From assembly GCF_003101015.1 (NCBI RefSeq), contig NZ_CP029206.1:1747001-1811000 (forward strand): a DNA stretch of 64,000 nt, in the 5' to 3' direction. How positions within the stretch are numbered: position 1 is the stretch's first letter; every line of letters begins with the position of its first letter. The DNA is from Actinobacillus porcitonsillarum (GTDB lineage: Bacteria > Pseudomonadota > Gammaproteobacteria > Enterobacterales > Pasteurellaceae). Shown piece after piece: positions 38,789-48,590 of the stretch. A program made the translations under genes and the position numbers. The notes below the pieces were generated by a model. It made no database searches and had not been told where the DNA came from. It worked only from the letters and a program-made list of their open reading frames with translations.

Positions 38789-39543
38789 TTGAAGTTAAAA
38801 ATCTCTCTTATCATATTGGTCAAACTCCGATTTTAGACAATATCAATTTATCCATTCCTGATGGAGGCATTACCGCTTTAATTGGTGCAAATGGCGCAGG
38901 AAAATCAACGCTCCTCTCCCTCATTGCTCGCCTTAACCCATTACAAAGCGGTCAAATTTTTCTTGATCATTGCAATATATCCACGACGCCTTCTCGAGAG
39001 ATTGCTAAAAATCTTGCCATATTAACGCAAGACAATGTCATTCATAGTCGCATTACCGTGAAAGATCTACTGATGTTTGGGCGTTATCCGCATCATCAAG
39101 GAAAAATCACACCGCTTGATCATAAGATTATTGACGAAGCATTACAGCGTTTTGATTTAATCGGTTTCTCGCATCGCTTTTTAAGTGAATTATCTGGTGG
39201 ACAACGCCAAAGAGCTCTCATTGCCATGACATTTTGCCAGCAAACTAGCCATGTTTTACTGGATGAGCCATTAAATAACCTCGACATGTATCATGCTCGA
39301 GAGCTGATGCGTCTTCTTAGAAAATTGACCGATGAGCTTGCTTTAACAACGGTCATGGTGGTTCACGATATCAATATGGCAGCAGCTTATGCTGATACCA
39401 TTGTTGCGATGAAAAACGGGAAAATAAAGCTGATCGGTTCTCCAAAAGAAATTATCACCGAAGAAAATCTTAAAACGATTTTTGATTTAGACGCTGAAGT
39501 ATTAGAACATCAGGGTAAACCATTAGTTATTCATCATATTTAA
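38785..39543 (+). CDS. Ferric-siderophore ABC transporter, ATPase
   Basis: This cytoplasmic ATPase energises the two permeases. The 252 aa show Walker A GANGAGKST (34-42), the Q-loop LTQDN, signature LSGGQRQRALIAM near 133-145, Walker B VLLDEPLNNLD near 153-163 and the switch histidine in VVHDINMA. It matches FatE/CeuD/YclP. No outer-membrane receptor gene follows; the next gene belongs to phosphate transport. Confidence 0.9.
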   Translation: MIEVKNLSYHIGQTPILDNINLSIPDGGITALIGANGAGKSTLLSLIARLNPLQSGQIFLDHCNISTTPSREIAKNLAILTQDNVIHSRITVKDLLMFGRYPHHQGKITPLDHKIIDEALQRFDLIGFSHRFLSELSGGQRQRALIAMTFCQQTSHVLLDEPLNNLDMYHARELMRLLRKLTDELALTTVMVVHDINMAAAYADTIVAMKNGKIKLIGSPKEIITEENLKTIFDLDAEVLEHQGKPLVIHHI

Positions 39544-39589
39544 ACAACATGTCTCTTGTTTGTTTTTAAAGGCTAATAAATTTTATTCA

Positions 39590-39605
39590 ACGCAAACGTT
39601 TATGT
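39590..39605. promoter_or_regulatory. PurR-box-like sequence upstream of the pit operon
   Basis: ACGCAAACGTTTATGT agrees with the PurR consensus ACGCAAACGTTTGCGT at 14 of 16 positions. It lies about 110 bp upstream of the DUF47 gene. The first half-site is perfect. Confidence 0.45.
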
Positions 39606-39715
39606 GCAGCGGTCGTGCATTTATTCCGTGATCTTTCATGCTATATCAAGTAAAATGTGCGAGATTTTGTGTTTAACAAAATCATATTTTATTTATTTAC
39701 AATGGAGATTTCCCT

Positions 39716-40396
39716 ATGGCAATGAATAACATTTTAGGTTTATTCGCACAATCGCCACTCAAACCTCTACAAAAACACTCACGTAAAGTGACTGAGTGTA
39801 GTGAGCTCTTAGAACCTTTTTTTGAAGCAACATTCAACCAAGATTGGGAAGATGCAGAAAGAGTAAGAGCGCAAATCATCAATTTAGAACTTCGTGCCGA
39901 TGCTTTAAAACGTGAAATTCGTTTAAAGCTCCCACGTGGTTTATTCCTACCTGTAGAACGTACTGACTTATTAGAGTTAGTTACTCAATTAGATAAATTA
40001 GCGAATTATTCAAGAGATATTTCTGGTCGTATTCTTGGTCGTCAATTAGTGATCCCAGAACAAATGCAGGAACCGTTTAGAAAATTCTTATCACGTAGTT
40101 TAGATGCTTGCCGCCAGGTAAGAAAAGTGCTTGAAGAATTAGACGAGCTTCTTGAAACCGGCTTCCGTGGTCGAGAGCTAAAATTTGTAAATAATATGAT
40201 TTTAGAACTAGATAAAGTCGAAGATGATACAGATCAACTACAAGTTGTTTTACGTAAAACATTACTTGGTTTAGAACAAGATCTAAATCCTATCGATGTT
40301 ATGTTCTTATATAAGTGTATTGAACGTATCAGTATTCTTGCAGAGCAAGCTCAACGTATAGGATCGCGTATTGAGCTAATGTTAGCAAGAGCATAA
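39716..40396 (+). CDS. DUF47/PhoU-like Pit accessory protein
   Basis: This is a cytoplasmic all-helical protein of the TIGR00153/DUF47 family, distantly related to PhoU and usually encoded next to a Pit transporter, which it is thought to regulate. The 226 aa contain the N-terminal FAQSPLKPLQKHSRKVTEC segment and helices with VERTDLLELVTQLDKLANYSRDI, where acidic residues recall PhoU metal sites. The Shine-Dalgarno TGGAGA is well spaced. The pit gene starts 11 bp downstream. Confidence 0.85.
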   Translation: MAMNNILGLFAQSPLKPLQKHSRKVTECSELLEPFFEATFNQDWEDAERVRAQIINLELRADALKREIRLKLPRGLFLPVERTDLLELVTQLDKLANYSRDISGRILGRQLVIPEQMQEPFRKFLSRSLDACRQVRKVLEELDELLETGFRGRELKFVNNMILELDKVEDDTDQLQVVLRKTLLGLEQDLNPIDVMFLYKCIERISILAEQAQRIGSRIELMLARA

Positions 40397-40407
40397 GGGG
40401 ACCCTTC

Positions 40408-41670
40408 ATGGAATTAATTCAACAATATGGCTCGATGTTAGTCATTATTACTGCTATTTTTGGTTTTTTTATGGCATTTGGTATCGGTGCTAATGATGTT
40501 TCTAATGCAATGGGAACATCTGTTGGTTCAGGTACAATTACAGCAAAACAAGCAATTATTATAGCAATGTTTTTCGAATTTGCTGGTGCCTATCTTGCAG
40601 GTGGTGAAGTAACCGAGACAATCAAAAGTGGAATTATTGATGTAAGTCTTTTTACTGATAAACCTGATGTATTAGTTTTAGGTATGATGTCAGCACTCTT
40701 TTCTGCAGGAACATGGTTATTAATTGCTTCTAAAATGGGATGGCCAGTTTCGACTACTCACTCAATTATCGGTGCAATTATCGGCTTTGGTTGTTTAACT
40801 GTTGGTTCTCAGGCTGTACATTGGGGACAATTAGGTGGTATTGTTGGTAGTTGGTTTGTAACACCAGTTGTTGCTGGTATTGTTTCTTATACTATTTTCA
40901 CTAGTACACAAAAACTGATTTTTGATACCGAAGAACCGATGAAAAATGCACAGAAATATGGTCCATTCTATATGGCTTTAACTGCATTTATTCTTAGTAT
41001 TGTTACCATGACTAAAGGTTTAAAACACGTTGGATTACACCTTACAACAGGCGAAACGGTATTAATCTCATCTGTTATTGCAGCAATCGCTGTAGTTGCG
41101 TGTTACTTCTACTTCCGCAGTGAAGCTTTTGCTAAAAGAGCACAAGGCGCAACTTTTGGTGGTGTAGAAAAAGTCTTTAGTATTTTAATGTTACTTACTG
41201 CATGTTCTATGGCTTTCGCACATGGTTCAAATGATGTAGCTAATGCAATCGGGCCGTTATCTGCCGTGGTTTCAGTTGTAGAAAGTGGTGGAGTCATCCA
41301 AAGTAAAGCAGCATTAGCCCCTTGGATTCTTCCTCTCGGCGCAGCAGGTATCGTTGTTGGTATGGCGGTAATGGGATATAAAGTAATGGGAACTATCGGT
41401 TCTGGTATTACTGATTTAACGCCTAGCCGTGGATTCTCTGCCGAGTTTGCTTGTGCAATTACCGTGGTTATTGCCTCAGGAACAGGTTTACCTATTTCAA
41501 CAACTCAAACACTTGTAGGTGCAATTCTCGGGGTAGGCTTTGCTCGTGGTATTGCCGCATTAAATTTAGGTATCATTAGAAATATCGTTGCATCTTGGGT
41601 AATTACCCTACCGGCTGGTGCAATCATTTCTATTATTATTTTTAAGATCCTAAACGCTATTTTCTACTAA
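40408..41670 (+). CDS. pitA: Inorganic phosphate transporter, Pit family
   Basis: This is an inner-membrane low-affinity phosphate (metal-phosphate) transporter. The 420 aa contain the duplicated PHO4 signature, GANDVSNAMGTSVGSG near residues 28-43 and HGSNDVANAIGPLSAVV near 272-288, in about ten membrane helices, with paired PVSTTHS and PISTTQT motifs. It is shorter than E. coli PitA (499 aa) and lacks its large central loop, so it fits the shorter Pit/DUF47-paired subtype. It is cotranscribed with the DUF47 gene. Confidence 0.9.
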   Translation: MELIQQYGSMLVIITAIFGFFMAFGIGANDVSNAMGTSVGSGTITAKQAIIIAMFFEFAGAYLAGGEVTETIKSGIIDVSLFTDKPDVLVLGMMSALFSAGTWLLIASKMGWPVSTTHSIIGAIIGFGCLTVGSQAVHWGQLGGIVGSWFVTPVVAGIVSYTIFTSTQKLIFDTEEPMKNAQKYGPFYMALTAFILSIVTMTKGLKHVGLHLTTGETVLISSVIAAIAVVACYFYFRSEAFAKRAQGATFGGVEKVFSILMLLTACSMAFAHGSNDVANAIGPLSAVVSVVESGGVIQSKAALAPWILPLGAAGIVVGMAVMGYKVMGTIGSGITDLTPSRGFSAEFACAITVVIASGTGLPISTTQTLVGAILGVGFARGIAALNLGIIRNIVASWVITLPAGAIISIIIFKILNAIFY

Positions 41671-41768
41671 AATTTTCGGGGGCGGACATCTCTGCTCCCC
41701 TATTTTATTTCTAAGCTATTAAAATTTAATATTTTAGAAATAAGATATAAAATGATAAGGATTCTTTA

Positions 41769-42377
41769 ATGACAAAAAGTTTACGTAAGGCTGTTATCGC
41801 CTCTTTTTTACTCGGATCAACACTTCCTGCTTTTTCTGCAGATTACATTACTGAAAACCTAAGCACCTATATGCGTAAAGGAGCGGGTGATCAATATAAA
41901 ATTTCAGGTGCGATTCAAGCAGGTGAGAAAATTACAGTCTTAGACCGTAAAGATCGTTTTGTGTTGGTCAGAGATAGCCGTAATCGTGAAGGTTGGGTAT
42001 TAGCGTCAGAGATCTCTCAAACGGCAAGCCCTAAAGATTTAATTCCACAATTACAACAACAAGTTCAAGAATTGAGCACAAAATTAGGTAAAATTGACAG
42101 CGATTGGCAACAACGTACGGTTGAAATGCAAAGACGTAGCCAAGATGCTGAAAAACAAACCAGCGATCTTCTTGCTGAAAATGCGCAATTAAAACGTGAA
42201 GTTGAAATTTTAAAGAATAAAAATCGCAGTCTAGAAACCATGCAAGATAGCGAGAAGCGTGCTATTGCTATTCAATATTTTATTTATGGTGGATCTGTCT
42301 TGGTTGTTGGTTTAATTCTGGGACTTATTCTTCCGTTAATTCTCCCTCGCCGTAAACGTAATAATGGTTGGTCATAA
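41769..42377 (+). CDS. SH3-domain/coiled-coil membrane protein (YgiM-like, TIGR04211 type)
   Basis: The function is unknown. The 202 aa have a signal peptide (cut near residue 23, LPAFSA), one bacterial SH3 domain (about 24-85, with STYMRKGAGDQYKISG and REGWVLASE), a coiled coil (about 92-162), one C-terminal membrane helix (about 171-192) and a basic cytoplasmic tail (RRKRNNGWS). This is the YgiM layout. An SH3b domain on the periplasmic side suggests murein or envelope-protein contact. It stands between the pit operon and asnS. Confidence 0.82.
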   Translation: MTKSLRKAVIASFLLGSTLPAFSADYITENLSTYMRKGAGDQYKISGAIQAGEKITVLDRKDRFVLVRDSRNREGWVLASEISQTASPKDLIPQLQQQVQELSTKLGKIDSDWQQRTVEMQRRSQDAEKQTSDLLAENAQLKREVEILKNKNRSLETMQDSEKRAIAIQYFIYGGSVLVVGLILGLILPLILPRRKRNNGWS

Positions 42378-42508
42378 TACTTAACATTTACTAGGCATGT
42401 GGCTGATATGCCTAGCATTACACTATTTTTTTCACTATAATCAGGCGTTTCCAGAAAATGCTTTATAGATTTTTTAATTCCACTTTTTAGTATAAAAGGT
42501 ATATATTC

Positions 42509-43912
42509 ATGTCTAAATTTCCAACAATTTCAGAAATTCTCTCAGGTAAAATTGCCGTAGGGGAAGAAGTTTCTGTTCGTGGTTGGGTTCGTACCCGCCG
42601 CGATTCTAAAGCAGGTTTATCATTCTTAGCCGTATATGATGGTTCATGTTTTGATCCTATTCAAGCGATCATCAATAATGACCTCGCTAATTATCAAGAT
42701 GAAGTATTACGCTTAACAGCAGGCTGTTCTGTGATTGTAACGGGTGTTATCGTTGAATCTCCAGCAGAAGGGCAAGCGGTTGAATTACAAGCAAAATCTG
42801 TTGAAGTCGTGGGTTGGGTTGAAGATCCTGATACTTATCCGATGGCAGCAAAACGCCACTCTATCGAATACTTACGTGAAGTCGCTCACTTACGCCCGCG
42901 CACAAACTTAATCGGTGCAGTAGCGCGTGTGCGTCACTGTTTAGCACAAGCAATTCACCGTTTCTTCCACGAGCAAGGTTTCTATTGGGTTGCAACGCCG
43001 TTAATCACCGCTTCAGATACAGAAGGTGCGGGTGAAATGTTCCGTGTTTCTACCTTAGATTTAGAAAATTTACCACGTGGTGAAGATGGTAAAGTCGATT
43101 TCAGCCAAGATTTCTTTGGTAAGGAGTCTTTCTTAACTGTATCTGGTCAATTAAACGGCGAGACCTATGCTTGTGCATTAAGCAAAGTCTATACGTTTGG
43201 TCCAACATTCCGTGCAGAAAACTCAAATACTACCCGTCACTTAGCAGAATTCTGGATGGTTGAGCCTGAATTTGCGTTTGCAACCTTAGCAGATAACGCA
43301 AAACTTGCTGAAGACATGTTGAAATATGTGTTCCGTGCGGTACTTGAAGAACGTAAAGATGACTTAAAATTCTTCGAGAAACACGTTGATAACACGGTAA
43401 TCAGCCGTTTAGAGAACTTTATCAATTCGGACTTCGCTCAAATTGACTATACCGATGCAATTGAAGTGTTACTCAAATCAGGTAAAGATTTTGAATTCCC
43501 TGTTTCTTGGGGTATTGATCTTTCTTCTGAACATGAACGCTATCTTGCAGAAGAATACTTTAAATCGCCGGTAGTTGTGAAAAACTATCCGAAAGACATC
43601 AAAGCCTTCTATATGCGTTTAAATGATGATGGTAAGACCGTGGCAGCAATGGACGTATTAGCCCCAGGAATCGGTGAAATCATCGGTGGTTCACAACGTG
43701 AAGAGCGTTTAGAGGTGTTAGATAAACGCATGGTAGAAATGGGCTTAAACCCAGAAGATTACTGGTGGTATCGTGATTTACGTCGTTATGGTACAGTACC
43801 GCACTCAGGCTTTGGTTTAGGCTTTGAGCGTTTAATCGTATATGTAACTGGTTTACAAAATATTCGTGAAGTGATTCCATTCCCACGTACTCCACGTAAT
43901 GCAAGCTTCTAA
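42509..43912 (+). CDS. asnS: Asparaginyl-tRNA synthetase
   Basis: AsnS charges tRNA-Asn. The 467 aa (466 in E. coli) have an N-terminal OB-fold anticodon-binding domain (about 15-105, with [16 protein letters not shown]), class II motif 2 region [24 protein letters not shown] near 230-253, and motif 3 [15 protein letters not shown] near 435-450. The asparagine-specific AENSNT wording separates it from AspS. Confidence 0.96.
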   Translation: MSKFPTISEILSGKIAVGEEVSVRGWVRTRRDSKAGLSFLAVYDGSCFDPIQAIINNDLANYQDEVLRLTAGCSVIVTGVIVESPAEGQAVELQAKSVEVVGWVEDPDTYPMAAKRHSIEYLREVAHLRPRTNLIGAVARVRHCLAQAIHRFFHEQGFYWVATPLITASDTEGAGEMFRVSTLDLENLPRGEDGKVDFSQDFFGKESFLTVSGQLNGETYACALSKVYTFGPTFRAENSNTTRHLAEFWMVEPEFAFATLADNAKLAEDMLKYVFRAVLEERKDDLKFFEKHVDNTVISRLENFINSDFAQIDYTDAIEVLLKSGKDFEFPVSWGIDLSSEHERYLAEEYFKSPVVVKNYPKDIKAFYMRLNDDGKTVAAMDVLAPGIGEIIGGSQREERLEVLDKRMVEMGLNPEDYWWYRDLRRYGTVPHSGFGLGFERLIVYVTGLQNIREVIPFPRTPRNASF

Positions 43913-43923
43913 TAAATAATAAA

Positions 43924-43957
43924 GAAAGGGCTTTAAATCATTATTTAAAGCCCTTTC
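43924..43957. terminator. Bidirectional terminator between asnS and slt
   Basis: A 15-bp perfect stem GAAAGGGCTTTAAAT and its complement surround CATT, between convergent genes. Confidence 0.85.
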
Positions 43958-43977
43958 CTATATCTTTGGAATTGATT

Positions 43978-46128
43978 TTAATACTTTCGCTCCACCTCTT
44001 CCTTCGTAAACATCACCGGTGTTTTTACACCTTGCAAGATCTGATAATAATAGTCATAGGCTAGCACATTTTGCACATAACCTCTCGTTTCCATAAAAGG
44101 AATTGAGGCTATAAATTCATCAAATGCTAATCGACCGCCTGCTCGTTTTAACCATTGCTCTACCCGACTTGCGCCAGCATTATAGGCTGCGGAAATTAAG
44201 ATACGGTTATTTGGATATTTTGCATTTAGCTCCGTTAAATGTGTTGTTCCCAGCATAATATTACGGAACGGTTCTAAAAGATCTCGCTCACTTTGGAAAG
44301 GAAGTGAATTATCTTTTGCTGTTTTTTGCGCCGTGGTCGGCAACATTTGCATTAGCCCTATCGCATTAGCATGAGATTTGACCTGCGGATTCCATGCACT
44401 TTCTTGACGGGCAATTGCCATCGCAAAACTTTTTTGAATAGGCTTATCGACCAAATTCATATCAAACCAATTTGAATAAGCATTGGGTAAACGGAGAGGG
44501 ATATAATCCCATGCTTTTGCTTGAATCGTCCCTTCGACTGCCAAATCATACCATTCCTGTTGCAAAGCCCATTCTGATAATGCTAACTTTTCCTCAAAAT
44601 TGACCGCTTGTAACCACTCTATCCATAGTGCTTTCGCTTGATTTAAACGATTCAATGCTCGTAGTTCCGTTATCCTTTCAAGCTGGATTTTCCAAGCCGA
44701 GCGTTGTTCATCTGTGAGAGGTTTAGCCTGTAACATAGCGACTTGATAAGGTTGTCCTAACATTTGAGCCGCTAACATTGGATAAAATCCTCTCTCTTTT
44801 GCCAATTCAGAGAGTAAACGATGTTGATGCTTAGGATCTTGCTTTGCCTGCCAATATCGCCATTCCACCTTATTTTTGGCTTCATCGCTTAATAGTTCTA
44901 ACCAACTTCCTAGAGCTTCTTTTTGGTTTATTGCTAAACGTAAACGACGTTCTGTCAGATTATCGTTTTTCAGCTCTTTTAGCTGTTCATCTCGCCAAAG
45001 TTGAAAAATCGGATCAACATTATCAAACAGGCGGCTAATAAAAGCGACCTTCCAACTATCCACTTCTGTTACGCTAAGTTGCCATTTTTCCGCCCATTGT
45101 TGATAGCGTGAGAAATCCGGATTCTCTCTTTGTTCCGCTAATGTTCTCACAAATTTAGGAAAGGTCGTTAAGATCAAAACTTTATTTTCAGGAGTAAGCA
45201 GTTGATTTTCAACAAATTTTTGCAAACTAGTCGGTTCATTTAATAATGTTTGGATAGCTTGTAACCATGCTTTTAATGTGGCATCTTGAGTTTGAATAAT
45301 AAGCCCTTCTAAACCTTTTTTCCCTTCACGTTGGAAAAGGAAAAGCGCTTTTTGCTTAATTTTGTCGGCGGTATTTAATCCTTTATCTTTCCAATACGAC
45401 TCAATCCCTTGACATTCAGAAGGTAACCCTGAATTATTTTTCCAATAATTTGGTTCAAGCTCTCGTTTTTCATCACTATCTTTAACTTGGATCGTTGATG
45501 TTTGCCAAAAATGATCAAATTCGGTTAATAAGGTATTCATTTCGGCTGAATCGACCGTAGAACTTCCTGCCTGCTCCACCTCGGGATTTAATTGTAACTG
45601 TTCCGCTAACAGCTGATATTGTGCTGAAAAAAGGCGACATTGATTCGTTAAAGTTGTAGGCGCAACCTTTTGAGCATAAGCAATCAACGCAGGGAAATCC
45701 TGTTTTTGGTATAACGTTTCAAAGGGCAGCTGATCCAATTTATTCCGTTTTGCGGTATTCGGATATTTCGCGATAAATGCACCTAATTCTGCTTCGTCAT
45801 ACATTGCTGCATTGATTTTAGCCTTCATCACAGCCCAATCCGCCTCTTCCATTAAAGGGTAGCCCTCTAACGACTCTCGCAAGCGCATAGCCAATAACAA
45901 AGTCGCAGGGGTTAATTTGTTTGCATCAACCAATGAAACCAACTGTAAGAAATTCGCACGTTGAATTTCTCGTTGCTTCGCTTCTTGTTGCTGTGCCATT
46001 TGCCAAGTTTGCTCTAGTTGTATAAGCTCTTGCGCTGAAAGTGGCTTAGCGGCGGAAGATGCCTGAGCCATCAAGCCTAACGGCGAGAACAAACAGAGTG
46101 CCAGTAATGATTTTTTCCACATTTTCAT
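43978..46128 (-). CDS. slt: Soluble lytic murein transglycosylase Slt
   Basis: Slt cleaves peptidoglycan glycan strands to 1,6-anhydro ends in the periplasm. The 716 aa (645 in E. coli) begin with a signal peptide (LALCLFSPLGLMAQA, cut near 23), then a long superhelical alpha U/L domain, and a C-terminal lysozyme-like domain with the catalytic Glu near 574 in ARQESAW, followed by AIGLMQMLPTTAQ and LISAAYNAGASRVEQWL. It is longer than the E. coli enzyme, with extra helical material in the N-terminal half. Confidence 0.92.
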   Translation of the reverse strand: MKMWKKSLLALCLFSPLGLMAQASSAAKPLSAQELIQLEQTWQMAQQQEAKQREIQRANFLQLVSLVDANKLTPATLLLAMRLRESLEGYPLMEEADWAVMKAKINAAMYDEAELGAFIAKYPNTAKRNKLDQLPFETLYQKQDFPALIAYAQKVAPTTLTNQCRLFSAQYQLLAEQLQLNPEVEQAGSSTVDSAEMNTLLTEFDHFWQTSTIQVKDSDEKRELEPNYWKNNSGLPSECQGIESYWKDKGLNTADKIKQKALFLFQREGKKGLEGLIIQTQDATLKAWLQAIQTLLNEPTSLQKFVENQLLTPENKVLILTTFPKFVRTLAEQRENPDFSRYQQWAEKWQLSVTEVDSWKVAFISRLFDNVDPIFQLWRDEQLKELKNDNLTERRLRLAINQKEALGSWLELLSDEAKNKVEWRYWQAKQDPKHQHRLLSELAKERGFYPMLAAQMLGQPYQVAMLQAKPLTDEQRSAWKIQLERITELRALNRLNQAKALWIEWLQAVNFEEKLALSEWALQQEWYDLAVEGTIQAKAWDYIPLRLPNAYSNWFDMNLVDKPIQKSFAMAIARQESAWNPQVKSHANAIGLMQMLPTTAQKTAKDNSLPFQSERDLLEPFRNIMLGTTHLTELNAKYPNNRILISAAYNAGASRVEQWLKRAGGRLAFDEFIASIPFMETRGYVQNVLAYDYYYQILQGVKTPVMFTKEEVERKY

Positions 46129-46172
46129 TTTATTATCTTCATTTTATAAATTGTTAAATGTTAGAAGAAAAA

Positions 46173-46212
46173 GACCGCTTGAAGTTCCCTAAAGGAGGAG
46201 CTACAAGCGGTC
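46173..46212 (-). terminator. Uptake-signal inverted pair acting as hpt terminator
   Basis: GACCGCTTG (46173-46181) and CAAGCGGTC (46204-46212) form the outer stem. On the minus strand a T-rich tract (TCTTTTTCTTCT) follows. It separates hpt from slt. Confidence 0.78.
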
Positions 46213-46233
46213 ATATTTCTGATTCTTTTGCAA

Positions 46234-46773
46234 TTATTCTTCAATAATCACTTTGCCAATGTAATTTAAGTTACGATAACGCTGAGCATAATCAATGCCG
46301 TAACCCACCACAAATTCATCCGGAATGGCAAAACCGATCCAATCTACCGCAACATCAACCTCACGACGTGAAGGTTTGTCTAATAAGGTACAAATGGTTA
46401 CTGAACGTGGATCACGTAATTTTAAGATATCACGCACTTTACTTAACGTAAAACCTGTATCAATAATATCTTCGACAATCAGTACATCTTTGCCGCTAAT
46501 TTCACCATCAAGATCTTTTAAAATTTTAACATCGCGGCTAGATTCAGTTCCCGAGCCATAGCTTGAAGCGGTTAGAAAATCTACCTCAACCGGTAAATCT
46601 AGCAAGCGAACTAAGTCAGCCATAAACATAAAGGAACCACGTAATAAGCCAATGACAACTAAGTTTTGGCTACCTGATTTCTTATAGTGGTTGTTAATTT
46701 CTGCGGCTAATTCAGCAATACGAGAATTGATTTCTTGCGTACTGATTAATGTTTCGAGATGATGTTTTTTCAT
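46234..46773 (-). CDS. hpt: Hypoxanthine phosphoribosyltransferase
   Basis: Hpt salvages hypoxanthine (and guanine) to the nucleotide with PRPP. The 179 aa (178 in E. coli) contain [12 protein letters not shown], the [11 protein letters not shown] loop, the PRPP motif [14 protein letters not shown] near 100-113 and [14 protein letters not shown]. The ATG at 46773 is chosen because GGAAAG is properly spaced and the N-terminus then aligns with E. coli Hpt; an in-frame ATG 12 bases upstream is the alternative. Confidence 0.94.
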   Translation of the reverse strand: MKKHHLETLISTQEINSRIAELAAEINNHYKKSGSQNLVVIGLLRGSFMFMADLVRLLDLPVEVDFLTASSYGSGTESSRDVKILKDLDGEISGKDVLIVEDIIDTGFTLSKVRDILKLRDPRSVTICTLLDKPSRREVDVAVDWIGFAIPDEFVVGYGIDYAQRYRNLNYIGKVIIEE

Positions 46774-46825
46774 ACGTCTTTCCATTATTAAAAATTGGGG
46801 TTTACTCTAACAAAAAAGCAATCGT

Positions 46826-48109
46826 TTAGCTAGCCATAATCGCTTCAATGTCAGCAATCTCTTTTGGGCAACCACTGGTTAGATTTTTGTTGCCATATTC
46901 CGTCATAAGCAAATTATCTTCAATACGAATACCAATGCCTTTATATTCTTCCGGCACATCCGCATCACGAGAAATATATAAACCCGGTTCAACGGTAATT
47001 ACCATACCAATTTCAAGCGGACGACTACGTTCTTGACTATAATCGCCCACATCATGCACATCTAACCCTAACCAATGTCCTAAGCCATGCATATAGAATT
47101 GGCGATAGGCTTTTTCTTGAATCAGCATTTCCACATTACCATGTAAAATGCCTAAACGAACCAATCCTTCTGTTAGTACCTCAATGACTCTGTCATTTGC
47201 TTTTTTAATAGAATTGCCTGGAACTAATAATTGTATCGCTTCTTTCTGCGCCGTTAAAACTAACTCATAAAGGGCTTTTTGTGGCTCACTGAATTTGCCA
47301 TTGACAGGAATCGTGCGAGTAATATCGCCTGCATAGTAAGCAAATTCTGCGCCAGCATCAATCAGCAATAAGTCGCCTTCCTTCATGACTGCACTATTCT
47401 CGTTGTAATGTAAAATACAGGCATTGTCGCCACTCGCCACAATTGAATTATAAGACGGGAATCGGCTACCAAAACGGGTAAACTCGTGCTGGATCTCCCC
47501 TTCAATCTCCATCTCATAACGATTAGGACGCGTTTGCTTCATTGCACGAATATGCGCTAAAGCCGAAATATGACACGCTTGTTGAATCAAGGCAATTTCT
47601 GCTGTGGATTTAATCAAACGCATCTCAGCTAACATTGGGCGCCAATCTATCACATCTGAAAATACGCCCTCAACCAGCTCATCGCCCCATGCCTGCCAGC
47701 CTTGAGCATAGTAACAAGCGGTTAAATTTTGCGTTTTTTCTGCAAAAATAGTCGCAAGTTCTTCAATATCGTAGGCTTGATCAACATGAAGTTGCTCTGC
47801 TGCACACTCCACGCCTAAACGTCTTCCATTCCAAATTTCCATGAGCGGATCTTTGGCTCGAACAAATATAACGCTTTCAATTTGTCCCGCTCGCTTAATC
47901 AATAACAAAGCGGCTTTTGGTTCTGCAAAACCTGTTAAATACCAAAAGTAACTATCTGGGCGAAATAGGTAGTCACAATCATTATTACGGCGCTTTTCTG
48001 TTTCAGTAAAAATAATAAACGCAGAATTATCCTGCATTTGTTCCAGCACTCGATGACGGCGTTCCACAAATTCAGCTTCGGGAAGTTGAGCGAGATAAGC
48101 GAGATCCAT
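46826..48109 (-). CDS. pepP: Xaa-Pro aminopeptidase (aminopeptidase P)
   Basis: PepP removes an N-terminal residue preceding proline. The 427 aa (441 in E. coli) have an N-terminal AMP_N domain (about 5-135, with CDYLFRPDSYFWYLTGF) and a pita-bread metalloprotease domain whose dimanganese ligands are in LIDAGAEFAYYAGDITRT (two Asp), YMHGLGHWLGLDVHD (His), VITVEPGLYI (Glu) and IRIEDNLL (Glu). It is upstream of hpt on the same strand with a 50-bp gap. Confidence 0.94.
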   Translation of the reverse strand: MDLAYLAQLPEAEFVERRHRVLEQMQDNSAFIIFTETEKRRNNDCDYLFRPDSYFWYLTGFAEPKAALLLIKRAGQIESVIFVRAKDPLMEIWNGRRLGVECAAEQLHVDQAYDIEELATIFAEKTQNLTACYYAQGWQAWGDELVEGVFSDVIDWRPMLAEMRLIKSTAEIALIQQACHISALAHIRAMKQTRPNRYEMEIEGEIQHEFTRFGSRFPSYNSIVASGDNACILHYNENSAVMKEGDLLLIDAGAEFAYYAGDITRTIPVNGKFSEPQKALYELVLTAQKEAIQLLVPGNSIKKANDRVIEVLTEGLVRLGILHGNVEMLIQEKAYRQFYMHGLGHWLGLDVHDVGDYSQERSRPLEIGMVITVEPGLYISRDADVPEEYKGIGIRIEDNLLMTEYGNKNLTSGCPKEIADIEAIMAS

Positions 48110-48245
48110 AAAATCCTCTCTAATTTGTAAAATTAGGCAAATTTTATCATAAACTGGCAGACTGGTTGGTATAAGAATTTACATTTTTCAAATTTAAGAG
48201 TAATCTTTCTCTACCCAAATAATTGGGCAATCATGGAGATTAAAA

Positions 48246-48431
48246 ATGTATTTTGAAATTTATAAAGATGCGAAAGGCGAATTCCGTTGGCGCTTAAAGT
48301 CAGGCAATCACCAAGTTGTGGCTACTGGTGGCGAAGGTTATGCAAGTAAACAAAGTTGCCAAAAAGGCATTGAAGCCGTGAAGAAAATCACATCAGAAAC
48401 AGAAGTAAAAGATTTAACTGTTACTGAATAA
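48246..48431 (+). CDS. DUF1508 (UPF0339/YegP-like) small protein
   Basis: The 61-aa product is a single DUF1508 unit: FEIYKDAKGEFRWRLKSGNHQVVATGGEGY then ASKQSCQKGIEAVKK, the pattern found once here and twice in tandem in E. coli YegP (110 aa). The function is unknown. The Shine-Dalgarno GGAGA is well placed. A long-armed hairpin (AATCTGCACC ... GGTGCAGATT) follows and is the likely terminator. Confidence 0.85.
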   Translation: MYFEIYKDAKGEFRWRLKSGNHQVVATGGEGYASKQSCQKGIEAVKKITSETEVKDLTVTE

Positions 48432-48440
48432 GAGAAAATA

Positions 48441-48492
48441 ATCTGCACCCCAAAGTGAATAATATTATGCATGATTAAGGTGCAGATTTTTT
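48441..48492 (+). terminator. Terminator of the DUF1508 gene
   Basis: AATCTGCACC and GGTGCAGATT pair across about 29 bases and are followed by TTTTTTA. Confidence 0.7.
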
Positions 48493-48530
48493 ATACCTCA
48501 ATCCTTCCACATACCATCAAAAGGTTTAAT

Positions 48531-48590
48531 AAAACAAAAAGCCTAGTCGTTAAACTAGGCCTTTATTTATTGGTGCCTGGGCGAGACTCG
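48531..48590. repeat. Left attachment-site repeat (displaced tRNA-Leu 3' end)
   Basis: This copy matches 50867-50928: AAAACAAAAA, then CCTAGTCGTTAAACTAGG (the tRNA terminator hairpin), CCTTTATTTATTGGTGC and CTGGGCGAGACTCG. It is missing one base in the acceptor stem (GGTGCCTGG against GGTGCTCTGG) and diverges immediately after GACTCG, so it is a non-functional tRNA fragment. Confidence 0.9.

Noticed and set aside
46795-46820. PurR-like sequence GCAATCGTTTAGC before hpt
   Set aside because: It has too many mismatches to the palindrome and is at the end of pepP's spacer. Purine logic is attractive but the match is weak.
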